Shown in pieces: positions 8,436-17,185 of a stretch of 64,000 nucleotides of DNA; within the stretch, counting starts at the first letter, position 1; every line of letters starts with the position of its first letter. The stretch comes from Nordella sp. HKS 07. Its GTDB lineage: Bacteria > Pseudomonadota > Alphaproteobacteria > Rhizobiales > Aestuariivirgaceae. The position numbers and the translations under genes are program-made. The notes under the pieces are model-generated. The model was not told the DNA's origin and did no database searches. It saw nothing but the letters and a program-made list of their open reading frames with translations. The DNA lies in NCBI RefSeq assembly GCF_011046735.1, contig NZ_CP049258.1, positions 5,412,001 to 5,476,000 on the forward strand, given 5' to 3'.

Positions 8436-9527
8436 GTGACCAATCACACGCCTTTGCCGCGTTTCTCGCGCGCCGTGACGCACTGGCGCAACTGGCCCGG
8501 CGCGGAGGATCCCACCGCCATCGATGCGCTTGAGGACATTGTGCAACGGGAGAAGCTTGAGGGCTATCTTCTCGTTCCGGCTGCCGATGGCGACGTCAAA
8601 TTCGCCTCCCAGGCCCATGCACGCCTTTCGAGGCACCTCAATCTGCTGTTGCCGGACTGGTCCAGCCTGCAATGGGCCGCCGACAAGGCTCTGACCTATC
8701 GCCGCGCCGCGGAGCTCGGTATCGCGGTCCCCGAGATATATCCCGTCCGCTCGCACGCCGATGCCGCCGACATGCCGATGCGATTTCCGGTGGTCCTCAA
8801 GCCCTCGATGCGCCTCGCGCTCAATCGCTTCACGCGCGACAAGGTCTGGCGCGCCGACGACCGCGATGGTTTCGTGCGGCTCTACGCCGAGGCGGCAGGT
8901 CTCGTCGGGCCGGAAGCCATCGTCGTTCAGGAACTGGTGCCGGGCGATGGCGAATGCCAGCTCTCCTATGCGGGCCTGTGGTGGCAGGGCCGGCCGGTCA
9001 GCGCCTTCGTGGCGCAGCGCACCCGCCAATATCCGATCGATTTCAGCTATACCTCCACCTTCGTCGAAACCATCGAATCCCCGGATGTGCGTGAGGCGGC
9101 GGAAGCATTCCTGTCTTCCATCGGCCATCACGGCCTGTGCGAGATCGAATTCAAGCGCGATTCGCGCAACGGCGTGCTCAAGCTGCTCGATGTCAATCCG
9201 CGCCCCTGGTCGTGGTTCGGACTGGCCGACGCGGCCGGGGTCGATTTCGGGGCGGCCATCGTCGCTCTCGCCAGCGGCCGTGAGCCGCCGCCCATGCGGG
9301 CGCGAACAGGTGTCGGCTGGATGTTCGGCCAGCGCGATCCGATTGCCGCCCTTCAACTCGCGCTCGCCGGACGCCTCGATGCCGGGGCATGGCTCGCCTC
9401 GCTCACCCGCACGCGCACATTTGCGACAATGTCGCTCAGCGATCCGTTGCCGGGCATAGTGGAGCTTCCCGTGACATTGTTTCGGGCGCTTGCCCGCCTG
9501 CCGGGCAGATCCCGCAACCATTCGTAA
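8436..9527 (+). CDS. ATP-grasp domain ligase (N-terminus probably frameshifted)
   Basis: A 363-residue minimum product with an ATP-grasp fold, the class that joins a carboxylate to an amine or thiol through an acyl phosphate. The lid and nucleotide-binding parts are seen in FPVVLKPSMR, IVVQELVPGDGECQLSYAG and the metal-binding end CEIEFKRD...LLDVNPRPWSW. The native start is probably at 8263 through a one-base shift (see separate entry), which would add about 58 residues and restore the first strand of the fold. A FemAB-like acyltransferase starts ten bases after the stop, so the two likely act together, perhaps on an amino acid or peptide; the substrate is not known. Confidence 0.8.
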   Translation: MTNHTPLPRFSRAVTHWRNWPGAEDPTAIDALEDIVQREKLEGYLLVPAADGDVKFASQAHARLSRHLNLLLPDWSSLQWAADKALTYRRAAELGIAVPEIYPVRSHADAADMPMRFPVVLKPSMRLALNRFTRDKVWRADDRDGFVRLYAEAAGLVGPEAIVVQELVPGDGECQLSYAGLWWQGRPVSAFVAQRTRQYPIDFSYTSTFVETIESPDVREAAEAFLSSIGHHGLCEIEFKRDSRNGVLKLLDVNPRPWSWFGLADAAGVDFGAAIVALASGREPPPMRARTGVGWMFGQRDPIAALQLALAGRLDAGAWLASLTRTRTFATMSLSDPLPGIVELPVTLFRALARLPGRSRNHS

Positions 9528-9537
9528 GGCACTCGCG

Positions 9538-10674
9538 ATGCGTCAGCAACCCACGGCCGTGTTCGACACCTCATCCGCAATATCCGGTGCCGGCATCGGG
9601 TCGGGCTTCACCGTCGAGGTCGACAATATCTCCGATAGTGACTGGGACGGCATCGCCAGCGGCTTCGCCGACATTCACCCGGAACAGACCGCTTGCTTTG
9701 CCGGTCACCACTGGAAGGGAAGGGACAGTCATCTTCTGCTTCACCGCAATGGCGAGCCGGTCGCCGGCGCGCGTGTCGCACTCGTCAAGCTGCCGCTGAT
9801 CGGAAGAGGGCTTGCCTTTCTCCGCTTCGGCCCTTTCTGGCGGCGCCGGGATGCGGCAGCCGATCCTGAAATCTACCGCGCCATGATCGCGGCACTGGTC
9901 GAGGAATATTGCGTCGCGCGCGGCCACTGCCTGACCGTCCTGCCGCGCCCGCATCCGCGCTATCACGCCGAGGAATGCGGCTGGCTGCGCGACATGGGTT
10001 TCGCGCAGAGGCGCCAATACGAGGATCCCGAGCGTTACGTCGTCAACACCGCGCTCAACGAGGGTGCCCAGCTCAAGAGCCTCGCCCAGAAATGGCGCTA
10101 CAATCTGCGCCAGGCGCTCGCCAACTCGCTCGATGTACGCATGACGGAAGCGCCCGAGGACATCGACGCCTTCCAGAAGCTCTATGTGTCGATGATGGAG
10201 CGAAAGGATTTCTCGAGCACCACACCCGTTCATCTGACCGGGCAGCTGATCGCCAATCTGCCCGACAAGCTCAAGCCGAAGCTTTTTGTCGCCTATCACG
10301 AGAAGAAACTGGTGGCCGGCGCCACAGTGGGCCTGTTCGGCGACACGGCCTACTATATGTTCGGCGCGTCCTCGGCCGATGCCTTGCCGCTCAAAGCGGG
10401 CTATGCGCTTCACTGGGTGATCGTCCAGTGGCTCAACCAGAATGGGTTCCAATGGTACGACCTGGGCGGGGCGTCGCATGAGCCGGGGCTGCGCCAGTTC
10501 AAGAAGGGATTCGTCGGTAAGGCCGGGCAGATCGTCACCATGGAAGGTGAATTCGACCGCTGGACGACGCCCGTCGGGCGGCTGGCGTCGGATGCCATCT
10601 TCGGCGCCCGAAATCTCAGGCGGCGCCTGCGTCATGGCGCGAAATTCGGGAAGACGGCCGACAGCTCGAAGTGA
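9538..10674 (+). CDS. FemAB/GNAT-like acyltransferase
   Basis: A 378-residue protein of the FemAB-like branch of the acetyltransferase superfamily, members of which add amino acids or acyl groups to peptidoglycan precursors or surface glycans. Indicators are the central QKWRYNLRQAL segment, FVAYHEKKLVAGATVGLFGDTAYYMFGAS and the C-terminal YDLGGASHEPGLRQFKKGF, which match the second GNAT fold of this family. The ATG at 9538 avoids the 38-base overlap that an upstream ATG at 9490 would force. It follows the ATP-grasp gene by ten bases and is probably co-transcribed. Exact donor and acceptor are unknown. Confidence 0.75.
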   Translation: MRQQPTAVFDTSSAISGAGIGSGFTVEVDNISDSDWDGIASGFADIHPEQTACFAGHHWKGRDSHLLLHRNGEPVAGARVALVKLPLIGRGLAFLRFGPFWRRRDAAADPEIYRAMIAALVEEYCVARGHCLTVLPRPHPRYHAEECGWLRDMGFAQRRQYEDPERYVVNTALNEGAQLKSLAQKWRYNLRQALANSLDVRMTEAPEDIDAFQKLYVSMMERKDFSSTTPVHLTGQLIANLPDKLKPKLFVAYHEKKLVAGATVGLFGDTAYYMFGASSADALPLKAGYALHWVIVQWLNQNGFQWYDLGGASHEPGLRQFKKGFVGKAGQIVTMEGEFDRWTTPVGRLASDAIFGARNLRRRLRHGAKFGKTADSSK

Positions 10675-10687
10675 TGCTTGCGCACTC

Positions 10688-11002
10688 TCAGTCCGACGAG
10701 GCGGCTTTGTCCTTCTCCTTCACCTCAGCGGCGTAGCGCCAGGTCTCCCATTTGACGCGCGCGATCTTGTAGGCGTCGAGTATGGAGAGCGCATAGATAA
10801 GAAAGCCGCCGGCGTGGCGGCCGATGAAGCTCGCTTGCTCGGGGGCGATCTTCGACGTCGCCCAGCCGATGATGATCATGAAGAAGAGGAACTGCAGACC
10901 GCGCGCCGGAACGCCCGAAAACACATGGCCGGAGCCCGGCAGCACGATGGCGAGCGCCAGTATTGCGTAAGGATTGAACGGCTTTTGCGGCGTGTCTGTC
11001 AT
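10688..11002 (-). CDS. small two-helix membrane protein
   Basis: A 104-residue protein with two hydrophobic segments: about residues 13-32 (ILALAIVLPGSGHVFSG) and 37-50 plus a weaker stretch near 65-75, and a charged C-terminus. The PGSGHVFSG turn resembles small membrane proteins whose role is unknown. Its start overlaps the end of the upstream gene by ATGA, so the two form a coupled pair. No function can be given. Confidence 0.65.
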   Translation of the reverse strand: MTDTPQKPFNPYAILALAIVLPGSGHVFSGVPARGLQFLFFMIIIGWATSKIAPEQASFIGRHAGGFLIYALSILDAYKIARVKWETWRYAAEVKEKDKAASSD

Positions 11003-11685
11003 GACGGATTGGCCCAGCGCAGGATGTTTTTTCTCAAGGCGATAAGCTCGTCGAGCAGGTCCCGCACCAGGTCGGGATCGAGCGTGACCTCGCCGAATTC
11101 GGCTTGCCGGAACACGCCATAGCGGACACGGTCGGCCTCGGCGAGCTGCCAGACGATGCGGCAGCCCTTGGGCGTGATCAGAAGCTCCTTGGCCTGCGGC
11201 GCACGGAACAAAGCGAGGTGCGGGGCGACGACATGGTGCGGCAGAACATGCTCGGGATCATCGGTGCGGATGACGGCTTCTACAGGAGCGTCGGGTGGAT
11301 GATCGAGTGTCACCGGCAGACGATCGAAGTTCGAGAAGGTCGTGGGCCCGGCCGGGCGCATCATGAGATCGTAGGTGGCGGTGAGCGGCAGGGGCTCGGG
11401 GATGGTCGCGAGCAACCAGAGCGAGGGGAGCTTGCGCACCGCGAGCGTGTCGACGAGCGGATAGAGCCTCACCGCGAGACCGCGATATTTGCCGACGAGC
11501 TGGGGATAGCCGGCGGAGTTCTCGCCTTCATAGCGCGCATCCTCGATCAGCGGTTTCACTTTGGCGAAGAACTCGTCGGGCGCCCGGCGACGTTTCTGGG
11601 CGGCGGCGCGCAGGTTCATCGCCCAACGGATGGCAAGTCCGATCGCGACGGCAAGGCCCAGTATGGTGGTGATGTTCTGCAGCAT
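10999..11685 (-). CDS. membrane-anchored protein of unknown function
   Basis: A 228-residue protein with one N-terminal membrane segment (about residues 5-24) followed by a soluble domain rich in Arg and Pro. The segment ARYEGENSAGYPQLVGKYRGLAVRLYPLVDTLAVRKLPSLW is distinctive only in its first half; I recognise no family. It is translated just before the small membrane protein at 10688-11002 with a four-base overlap. Possibly the two form a membrane complex. Confidence 0.6.
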   Translation of the reverse strand: MLQNITTILGLAVAIGLAIRWAMNLRAAAQKRRRAPDEFFAKVKPLIEDARYEGENSAGYPQLVGKYRGLAVRLYPLVDTLAVRKLPSLWLLATIPEPLPLTATYDLMMRPAGPTTFSNFDRLPVTLDHPPDAPVEAVIRTDDPEHVLPHHVVAPHLALFRAPQAKELLITPKGCRIVWQLAEADRVRYGVFRQAEFGEVTLDPDLVRDLLDELIALRKNILRWANPS

Positions 11686-11696
11686 AGAAATGGATT

Positions 11697-11721
11697 ATGG
11701 CCCGCCGGGGTGGCGGGCCAT
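11697..11721 (-). terminator. hairpin after the permease operon
   Basis: A perfect ten-base inverted repeat, ATGGCCCGCC / GGCGGGCCAT with a five-base loop, lies 24 bases beyond the permease stop. It lacks a long T-run, so it may act as a transcript stabiliser or a weak terminator. Confidence 0.5.
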
Positions 11722-11744
11722 AGTGTCGTGTTGCTGAGCCTCGC

Positions 11745-13151
11745 TCAATAACCTTGCGGCTTGGGCCAGGGCATCGTGAACTGGTCGCCGCGCCGCACAT
11801 AGCGGTAGCGGTAGAAATGGAACCACAGCGACACAATCACATAGAAGATCACCATCGCGATCAGCTGCGAGCCGAAGCCGAGGAAAATCGCGAAGAAGGT
11901 GATGGCGCAGAGCAGGAACAGGCAGATCGCCGGGATCGGGTGGAACGGATGGGTATATCCGCGCCGGATCGAGCCCAGCGGCCATTTGTTGCGGAACATC
12001 ACGATATTGATGCTCATGAACGTATATTGCAGCACGCCCGACAGGATCGAGAAAGTGATCGCCTGGTTGAGATCGGCGATGAAGGCGAAGGCCAGCGCAA
12101 TCGGCAGCAAGAAGAGGATCGACCTGTAGGGCGTCCTGTATTTGGGATGCACCGCAGAGAACCATGTCGGCAGATAGCGATCGCGTCCGAGCGAGAACCA
12201 GGCCCGCGCCGCATCGTTGATGCAGCCATTGGCCGAGGCGACCGCCGAGAGCACCGTTCCCCAGAACAGGATGAATTCGAGCGTCGGGCTGCCCGTGACG
12301 CGCGCGGCGTCGAAGAGCGGGAAGAAGGTGAAGCCCAGATACTCCCAGGGAAGCAGGCTCGCACACACATACCAAGTGATCGCCGCGGCGATGAGCAGCG
12401 TGATCATGCCGGCCATCGTGCCGTAGGGCAGGGAACGCGACGGCGAGCGCACTTCCTCGGCCGCCTGCGTCGTTCCCTCGATGCCGAGATAGTACCAGAT
12501 GGCGAACTGGAAGGCGGCGATGACGCCGATCCAGCCATAGGGGAGCGCGTTCTCCGGCGTGACCAGCTCGTTGAGCTTGAGCACCACGCCCTGGCTCCAG
12601 GGCTGCACCGAGAAGAACAGGATGACGATCGAGGCATAAGCGAGCGCGGTAATGATGAAGTTGACATTGAGGGTCATCAGCACACCGCGATAGTTCAGCC
12701 AGGCGAGAACGACGATGGTGACCACGACGAAGGCGTGTCGCGTCAGTCCCTCGGTCGCCGACACGGTGACCATGAGGTCGCCGACGAGGATGGCGTCGGA
12801 GACTTGGAGCATCGTGTAGGCGAAGACGAGATAGAGGGCGACATTGAAAGCCATCAATGGACCGACAACATGCTTGGCCTGCGCATATTGACCGCCCGCC
12901 GCCGCGACGGTCGACGTCACTTCGGAATCGATCATAGCGACGGAGGTGTAGAGGATGCCGACGAACCAGCAGGTGATGAGGGCGGCGAGCGCGCCGCCCT
13001 TATCGGCGGAGAAATTCCAGCCGGTGAATTCGCCGACGAGAACGATGCCGACGCCGAGCGCCCAGACATGGGCGGGGCCGAGCACGCGCAGAAGCGAGAT
13101 GCGCTGGCCGGGGGCCGGTACTTGAGCGGTGGCTTGAGCTGCTTGTGACAT
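11745..13151 (-). CDS. APC-family permease, ethanolamine/amino acid type
   Basis: A 468-residue inner-membrane transporter with about 12 helices. The first helix holds VLVGEFTGWNFSADKGG, close to the GDFFGWNFGL-type motif of ethanolamine permeases (EAT subfamily of the APC superfamily), and the IWYYLGIEGTTQAAEEVRSP segment is the family's conserved loop after helix 6. It probably imports ethanolamine or an amino acid by proton symport. It is the last gene of a four-gene unit with three very small membrane proteins; no ethanolamine ammonia-lyase is near, so the substrate stays open. Confidence 0.85.
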   Translation of the reverse strand: MSQAAQATAQVPAPGQRISLLRVLGPAHVWALGVGIVLVGEFTGWNFSADKGGALAALITCWFVGILYTSVAMIDSEVTSTVAAAGGQYAQAKHVVGPLMAFNVALYLVFAYTMLQVSDAILVGDLMVTVSATEGLTRHAFVVVTIVVLAWLNYRGVLMTLNVNFIITALAYASIVILFFSVQPWSQGVVLKLNELVTPENALPYGWIGVIAAFQFAIWYYLGIEGTTQAAEEVRSPSRSLPYGTMAGMITLLIAAAITWYVCASLLPWEYLGFTFFPLFDAARVTGSPTLEFILFWGTVLSAVASANGCINDAARAWFSLGRDRYLPTWFSAVHPKYRTPYRSILFLLPIALAFAFIADLNQAITFSILSGVLQYTFMSINIVMFRNKWPLGSIRRGYTHPFHPIPAICLFLLCAITFFAIFLGFGSQLIAMVIFYVIVSLWFHFYRYRYVRRGDQFTMPWPKPQGY

Positions 13152-13160
13152 GACGGCCCC

Positions 13161-13322
13161 TCAAACCTTGTGCTTTTCGCTGACGGCTTCGATTTCGCCT
13201 TCGCGCGATGAGGTCAGTTGCTCCTCGCTGTAGGACGTGTCCGTCTTGAACCAATCATAGAGCATCCACAGCGCAAGCGCGGCCGAGATCGCCCAGGCGA
13301 TATATGAAAGTGTGAACCACAT
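13161..13322 (-). CDS. 53-residue single-helix membrane protein
   Basis: A short gene found by reading the gap between its neighbours. It starts MWFTLSYIAWAISAALALWM, a single hydrophobic helix, followed by an acidic soluble tail with YSEEQLTSSREGEIE and a KHKV end. It starts nine bases after the stop of the 126-residue protein and ends nine bases before the permease ATG, so it fits the operon perfectly and is likely a real micro-protein. Function unknown; a transporter accessory subunit is a reasonable guess. Confidence 0.65.
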   Translation of the reverse strand: MWFTLSYIAWAISAALALWMLYDWFKTDTSYSEEQLTSSREGEIEAVSEKHKV

Positions 13323-13331
13323 GGGCCGCTC

Positions 13332-13712
13332 CTATTTCCTGTCGCCGAATTTTTCGGCAATCACTTCGCGATATTCCTTGTCGGAAGCACGGAAGAGAAA
13401 GACGAAATAGCCGATGAGGACAGCGGCCATGAGGATGAGGCTGAGCCAGTCGATATTATAGTGGAAGCGGTTCTGGATGATGTCATGGGCGGTCTCGGGC
13501 GTGTAGCCGAGCTTTTCCCAGATCGACACCATGGTGGCGTTCTGGCCGAGCAGTTCCCAGGTCGGGTTCTCGATCTTGTCGATCGCCTTGGCGGCGCCGG
13601 CAAGGCCAAGCTGCAGCGGCAGCCACAAGGCGGCGAAGATCGCCACGAGCAGGAAGACGACATCGACGAACTGCATCGCCTTGCCTTGTTCGGGTGGTAT
13701 GTATTTTGCCAT
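13332..13712 (-). CDS. 126-residue two-helix membrane protein
   Basis: Starts at ATG 13712 behind a strong GAGGGAGGGGA Shine-Dalgarno; a longer in-frame start would run through the upstream gene. Hydrophobic helices are at about residues 14-38 (FVDVVFLLVAIFAALWLPL) and 90-107 (LILMAAVLIGYFVFLF); the loop between them is about 50 residues and contains WELLGQNATMVSIWEKLGYT. The C-terminus is charged. No known family recognised. It is the second gene of the permease unit. Confidence 0.7.
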   Translation of the reverse strand: MAKYIPPEQGKAMQFVDVVFLLVAIFAALWLPLQLGLAGAAKAIDKIENPTWELLGQNATMVSIWEKLGYTPETAHDIIQNRFHYNIDWLSLILMAAVLIGYFVFLFRASDKEYREVIAEKFGDRK

Positions 13713-13723
13713 TTTCCCCTCCC

Positions 13724-14014
13724 TCACATCCGGCCTTGCTTGCGCATGGCGTCGAGATGCTTGATGTCGAGGCCGTAGATGAACTCCTTGTCCTCGGAAT
13801 AGTGCTTCACCATCGCGGCAATGGCGGCGGTGTTGAAGACGAGGATGGCGGCCGCGCCGATGGCCACCACGACGCGGATGGTGCTGTCTGGGATATGCGG
13901 CCAGGTCATGAAGAGGACGAAGAGGATGACGACCCATAGGATCGCGATGAGGGTCCATGCACCGCGGCAATCGCTGCGATACATGGCCTCAATCCTCTGA
14001 TTGAGGTCCGACAT
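13724..14014 (-). CDS. 96-residue two-helix membrane protein
   Basis: First gene of the permease unit, behind a GGAAGGA Shine-Dalgarno. It has a short polar N-terminus (MSDLNQRIEAMYRSDCRGAW), two helices at about residues 19-38 and 45-68, and a cytoplasmic-looking tail KHYSEDKEFIYGLDIKHLDA. Gene order is this protein, the 126-residue protein, the 53-residue protein, then the permease, with gaps of 9 to 11 bases. No family recognised. Confidence 0.7.
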   Translation of the reverse strand: MSDLNQRIEAMYRSDCRGAWTLIAILWVVILFVLFMTWPHIPDSTIRVVVAIGAAAILVFNTAAIAAMVKHYSEDKEFIYGLDIKHLDAMRKQGRM

Positions 14015-14324
14015 TTTCGTTTCCTTCCCACGGGCGCGGCGTTTGTCCCCGCAAAGTCGCGCCGCCCCTTGTTTCGTTGCTTGCGGGGCAAAATTATTTT
14101 CTCACAGGAAAATACGGGCCCGGGCCAAAGTCAAGACGGGAGAGCAGCTTTCCCACCGCGTCCTGCGGTTGCGGCACCGAAGGTGTTTCGCTCTGTCTCG
14201 TCAAAAGTGAAGAATCTCACAGACTTAGAGGTGAACGCGGGATTAACGTAAGCGTCAGGTTGCATACAGGAGAAGAGGCCCATCGTCGGTCGACAGCAGC
14301 CTTCTCAAGTCAGGATTCGTGCCT
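14015..14324. other. 310-base intergenic region, permease operon promoter side
   Basis: It lies between the start of the permease operon (minus) and a small gene (plus), and must hold both promoters. A GC-rich inverted stretch near 14036-14066 (GGGCGCGGCG...CGCGCCGCCCC) lies just upstream of the minus operon. No clear operator, riboswitch or gene was seen. Confidence 0.5.
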
Positions 14325-14576
14325 ATGTCTCTCCTTTTTGCCCGCAAGAATCTCCAAGTCGCCCTCGGCCTCGTCGTCGCCATCGGCATCGCCGCGACCC
14401 GCACCGAGAAACTTTTCGCCGAAATGCAGGCGGCCCTGCCGCATGAGGCGGGCAGCGTGATTTCTGCCGCCGGCAATAATTTTCCCGTCCCCTTCGACCC
14501 GGCGCGCGTACCCATGTCGGGCGGCATGGCCTCGCGCCTTCTCGCCGGCATCGGCGGAAATGTTGTCAGGCTCTGA
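14325..14576 (+). CDS. small protein with N-terminal hydrophobic segment
   Basis: An 83-residue product starting MSLLFARKNLQVALGLVVAI; the hydrophobic stretch looks like a signal anchor or signal peptide. A GTG two codons upstream (14319) is an alternative start. The rest is Ala/Pro/Gly-rich with no known motif. It ends 14 bases before the convergent regulator gene. It could be a real small exported protein; coding evidence is modest. Confidence 0.45.
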   Translation: MSLLFARKNLQVALGLVVAIGIAATRTEKLFAEMQAALPHEAGSVISAAGNNFPVPFDPARVPMSGGMASRLLAGIGGNVVRL

Positions 14577-14590
14577 GCGGCCTGTGCTCG

Positions 14591-15622
14591 TCAGTGTCGT
14601 TTGGCGGCTGAAAGCCGCGCGATCTCAGGACGGATGAGTCTGCCCTGGGCGTCCCTGAAGGACTGGCGGAAGGCGCGCGGCGACTGGCCGAACTGCGCCT
14701 TGAAAGCGCGGGTGAAGACAGCGGGATAGGAGAAGCCGCAGGCGACCGCGATGTCCTTGATGTCGCCTTCCTCATAAAACAACAGGTTGCGCGCCGCCTG
14801 CAGGCGCACCAACAGATAAAGCTGCGTCGGTGTCTGGCCGAATTCGCGCGCGCAATAGCGCTCGAGTGTACGCACCGAAATGCCGAGCTTGTCTGCGATA
14901 AGACGCGGGCTGAGCGGAAAGTCGAGATGCCGCTCCATGAGCGCTATGACGCGCCGCGACATGGAGACAACCGCTCCCACGGCCGCACCCTCGACGCGCT
15001 GTCCCCGGGTCGCCTCACGCGGCGTATGGATCAGGGCATTGGCAACCTCGCGCGCCAGAGCCGCGCCCCGCAGGCGCCCGATGAGCTCCAGCATGAGATC
15101 GAGCATGCCGACGCCGCCGGCGCAGAAGCCGAGCTGCTTGTCGAGGAGATAGAGCTGGTTGGCGATCTCTGCGTCCGGAAAATGCTCGAGATAGGCGGGC
15201 ATGGCTTCCCAATGCAGCACGAGGCGGCGCTCGCCAGTGAGCCCGGCCCGGGCGAGCGCGAAGGCGCCGGTGTCGACGGCGATGACGGTCGCGCCATGTC
15301 GATGGGCGGCGCGGAGCGCCTGGAGAAGCTGTGGCGAGTTGTTCTGGGTGGGGAGATTACCTTCGAGCAGGATCAGGTAGTCGCATTGCGGCAGCGCGGC
15401 GAGATCGCTGTGCACGTCGATCCGCATGCCATTGCTGGCCCGAACCGGTTGGCCGGATTCGGATACGAACAGCCAGTCGAAGAGGTCCTGGCCGCTGTTC
15501 TGATTGGCGATCCGCAGCGCCTCCGTCGCCAGGATAAAGGCGTTCATCGGAAATTCGGGCTGCAGAATGAAGGCGAATCTCGGCCGCGAGTCCGAAAGGG
15601 CGTTTCTGTCTTCGTCAGCCAT
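14591..15622 (-). CDS. GlxA-type transcriptional regulator (DJ-1 + AraC HTH)
   Basis: A 343-residue protein with an N-terminal DJ-1/PfpI-like sensor domain (about residues 15-190, with GFCAGGVGMLDLML) and a C-terminal AraC/XylS DNA-binding domain (about residues 225-325) holding two helix-turn-helix motifs, LIADKLGISVRTLERYCARE and IKDIAVACGFSYPAVFTRAF. This is the GlxA family, which regulates catabolic genes in response to small molecules. ATG 15622 is preferred over the upstream ATG at 15781, which would add 53 basic residues unlike the family. It is divergent from the ABC/catabolic operon starting at 15842, which it probably controls. Confidence 0.88.
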   Translation of the reverse strand: MADEDRNALSDSRPRFAFILQPEFPMNAFILATEALRIANQNSGQDLFDWLFVSESGQPVRASNGMRIDVHSDLAALPQCDYLILLEGNLPTQNNSPQLLQALRAAHRHGATVIAVDTGAFALARAGLTGERRLVLHWEAMPAYLEHFPDAEIANQLYLLDKQLGFCAGGVGMLDLMLELIGRLRGAALAREVANALIHTPREATRGQRVEGAAVGAVVSMSRRVIALMERHLDFPLSPRLIADKLGISVRTLERYCAREFGQTPTQLYLLVRLQAARNLLFYEEGDIKDIAVACGFSYPAVFTRAFKAQFGQSPRAFRQSFRDAQGRLIRPEIARLSAAKRH

Positions 15623-15841
15623 CGCCTCGCACCTGGTGAACCGGATGAGACAGAGGCCCCCGTGTCGCCTCATGCAAAGTTTTCGGCGCGCAGTATCAAC
15701 TGAAAATCCGCCGATTGTCAAAAACTCGTACTCAGGCCGGGAGCGCGATCGCATTGGTAAACCGGTCCAAAAGCTCAGCAAAATGGCTCGAAAACAAAAC
15801 GAGGCATGCAGTTCATCGCGTGCCGATAGGGAGGTTCTGTC

Positions 15842-17182
15842 ATGTCTGCGAAACCCACACGCATTGGAACTTTAGCCTTGAACCGGCGCGGACTTCTGAA
15901 AGCGACAGGCGCCGCGGCAGCCAGCCTGGCCGCGCCCGGTTTCGCCACACGCCGGGCACGCGCCGCCAACCCGATCGAAATCAATCACTGGAGCTGGCTC
16001 GCGGCATCTGACGGCGAAGTCTGGGCGAAGATGATCGCCGACTTCAACGAGGCGCATAAGGACAAGGGCGTGCAGATCAAGATGGAGGTGGTGCCGGAAG
16101 AGCAATATGTCACCAAGGTCCTGGCTGCCGCCGCCACCGGCAAGGCACCGGATTTCGGCTGGGGCACCGCGGGCAAGGGCGCCCAGCTGGCGCGCGACGC
16201 GGTGACCGTGCCGCTCGACGACCTGGCGGCGAAAGCCGGGCTCGATCTCGCCGATTTCAGCGCATATTCAATTTCGGCCTCGCGCTATCCGAAATACGAC
16301 AACAAGATTTTCATGATCCCGATGGATCTGATGAGCCTGCAGCCCGAGATCAATCTTGATCATGTGAAGGAAGCGGGCCTCGATCCGGCAAAACCACCGG
16401 TCGACGGCGCGACGTTGCTCGAGTGGGCGACGGCGATGACCAAGCGCGAGGGCGACAAGGTCACCCGCTCGGGGATCATGATGACCGGTTCGGGGGTGCA
16501 GCCCACCGTGACCTGGGGCATCGTCGCCGAGCAGCTGGGCTTTCAGAGGGCGAGCGATGATCTCAAGACCGCCTGCGTCAATCCCGAGGCGAGCAAGAAG
16601 GCCATGCAATGGGTGCTCGATCTCTTCGACAAGCACAAGGTGTCGACGCGCGACGTCACTGACCGCTACAAGGCCTTCGGCACGGGGCAGGGCTCGATCT
16701 TCTGGACCGGCCCGTGGACGCTCAACGGCTATGTCGGCCAGAAGCTCAACTTCAAGACGGCGCTGTTCCCGAAGATTGGCGACAAGCACGTTACCTATTT
16801 CGAGATGGGCGGCCTCGAGCTCTATCAGCAGGCTGACACCGCCCGCTATGAGGCGACGATGCAGGCCGTCAAATGGCTCTCCGACAACAGTTTCCTATGG
16901 ACGACGGTCGGACGCGGCGCCAGCCCGCGCAAATCGATCCTGGACCGTCCGGATTACAAGACCACCGGTAATTCCTGGGACGTGCGCGGCGCCTTTGTCG
17001 ACGGCATGAGTTTCGCCACCGTCGGCGAGATCCCGGTCGTCAACGGGCCGAACTTCACCATCTATTCGGGTGGCAACTTCCTGGCAAAGACGCTCGAAGG
17101 CGTATGGTCGGGGCAGACGTCGATCGACGACGCCATGACCCAGATCCAGACGCAATGGCAGGCCGATCTCGACGAAGGCTGA
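15842..17182 (+). CDS. ABC sugar-type substrate-binding protein, Tat-like leader
   Basis: A 446-residue extracellular solute-binding protein of family 1. The leader holds NRRGLLKAT followed by an Ala-rich hydrophobic stretch and an RARA cleavage site, a twin-arginine-like export signal. The mature protein has the usual mixed alpha/beta lobes (INHWSWLAASDGEVWAKM, WTGPWTLNGY). It works in the periplasm, feeding the two permeases that follow and the ATPase at 23000. It starts the catabolic operon and is divergent from the GlxA-type regulator. The ligand is probably a sugar acid or acidic glycoside, by context only. Confidence 0.88.
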   Translation: MSAKPTRIGTLALNRRGLLKATGAAAASLAAPGFATRRARAANPIEINHWSWLAASDGEVWAKMIADFNEAHKDKGVQIKMEVVPEEQYVTKVLAAAATGKAPDFGWGTAGKGAQLARDAVTVPLDDLAAKAGLDLADFSAYSISASRYPKYDNKIFMIPMDLMSLQPEINLDHVKEAGLDPAKPPVDGATLLEWATAMTKREGDKVTRSGIMMTGSGVQPTVTWGIVAEQLGFQRASDDLKTACVNPEASKKAMQWVLDLFDKHKVSTRDVTDRYKAFGTGQGSIFWTGPWTLNGYVGQKLNFKTALFPKIGDKHVTYFEMGGLELYQQADTARYEATMQAVKWLSDNSFLWTTVGRGASPRKSILDRPDYKTTGNSWDVRGAFVDGMSFATVGEIPVVNGPNFTIYSGGNFLAKTLEGVWSGQTSIDDAMTQIQTQWQADLDEG

Positions 17183-17185
17183 GAT

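Noticed and set aside
11754-13148. 464-codon plus-strand frame opposite the permease
   Set aside because: Very rich in Arg, His, Glu and Asp, the signature of an antisense frame of a membrane protein.
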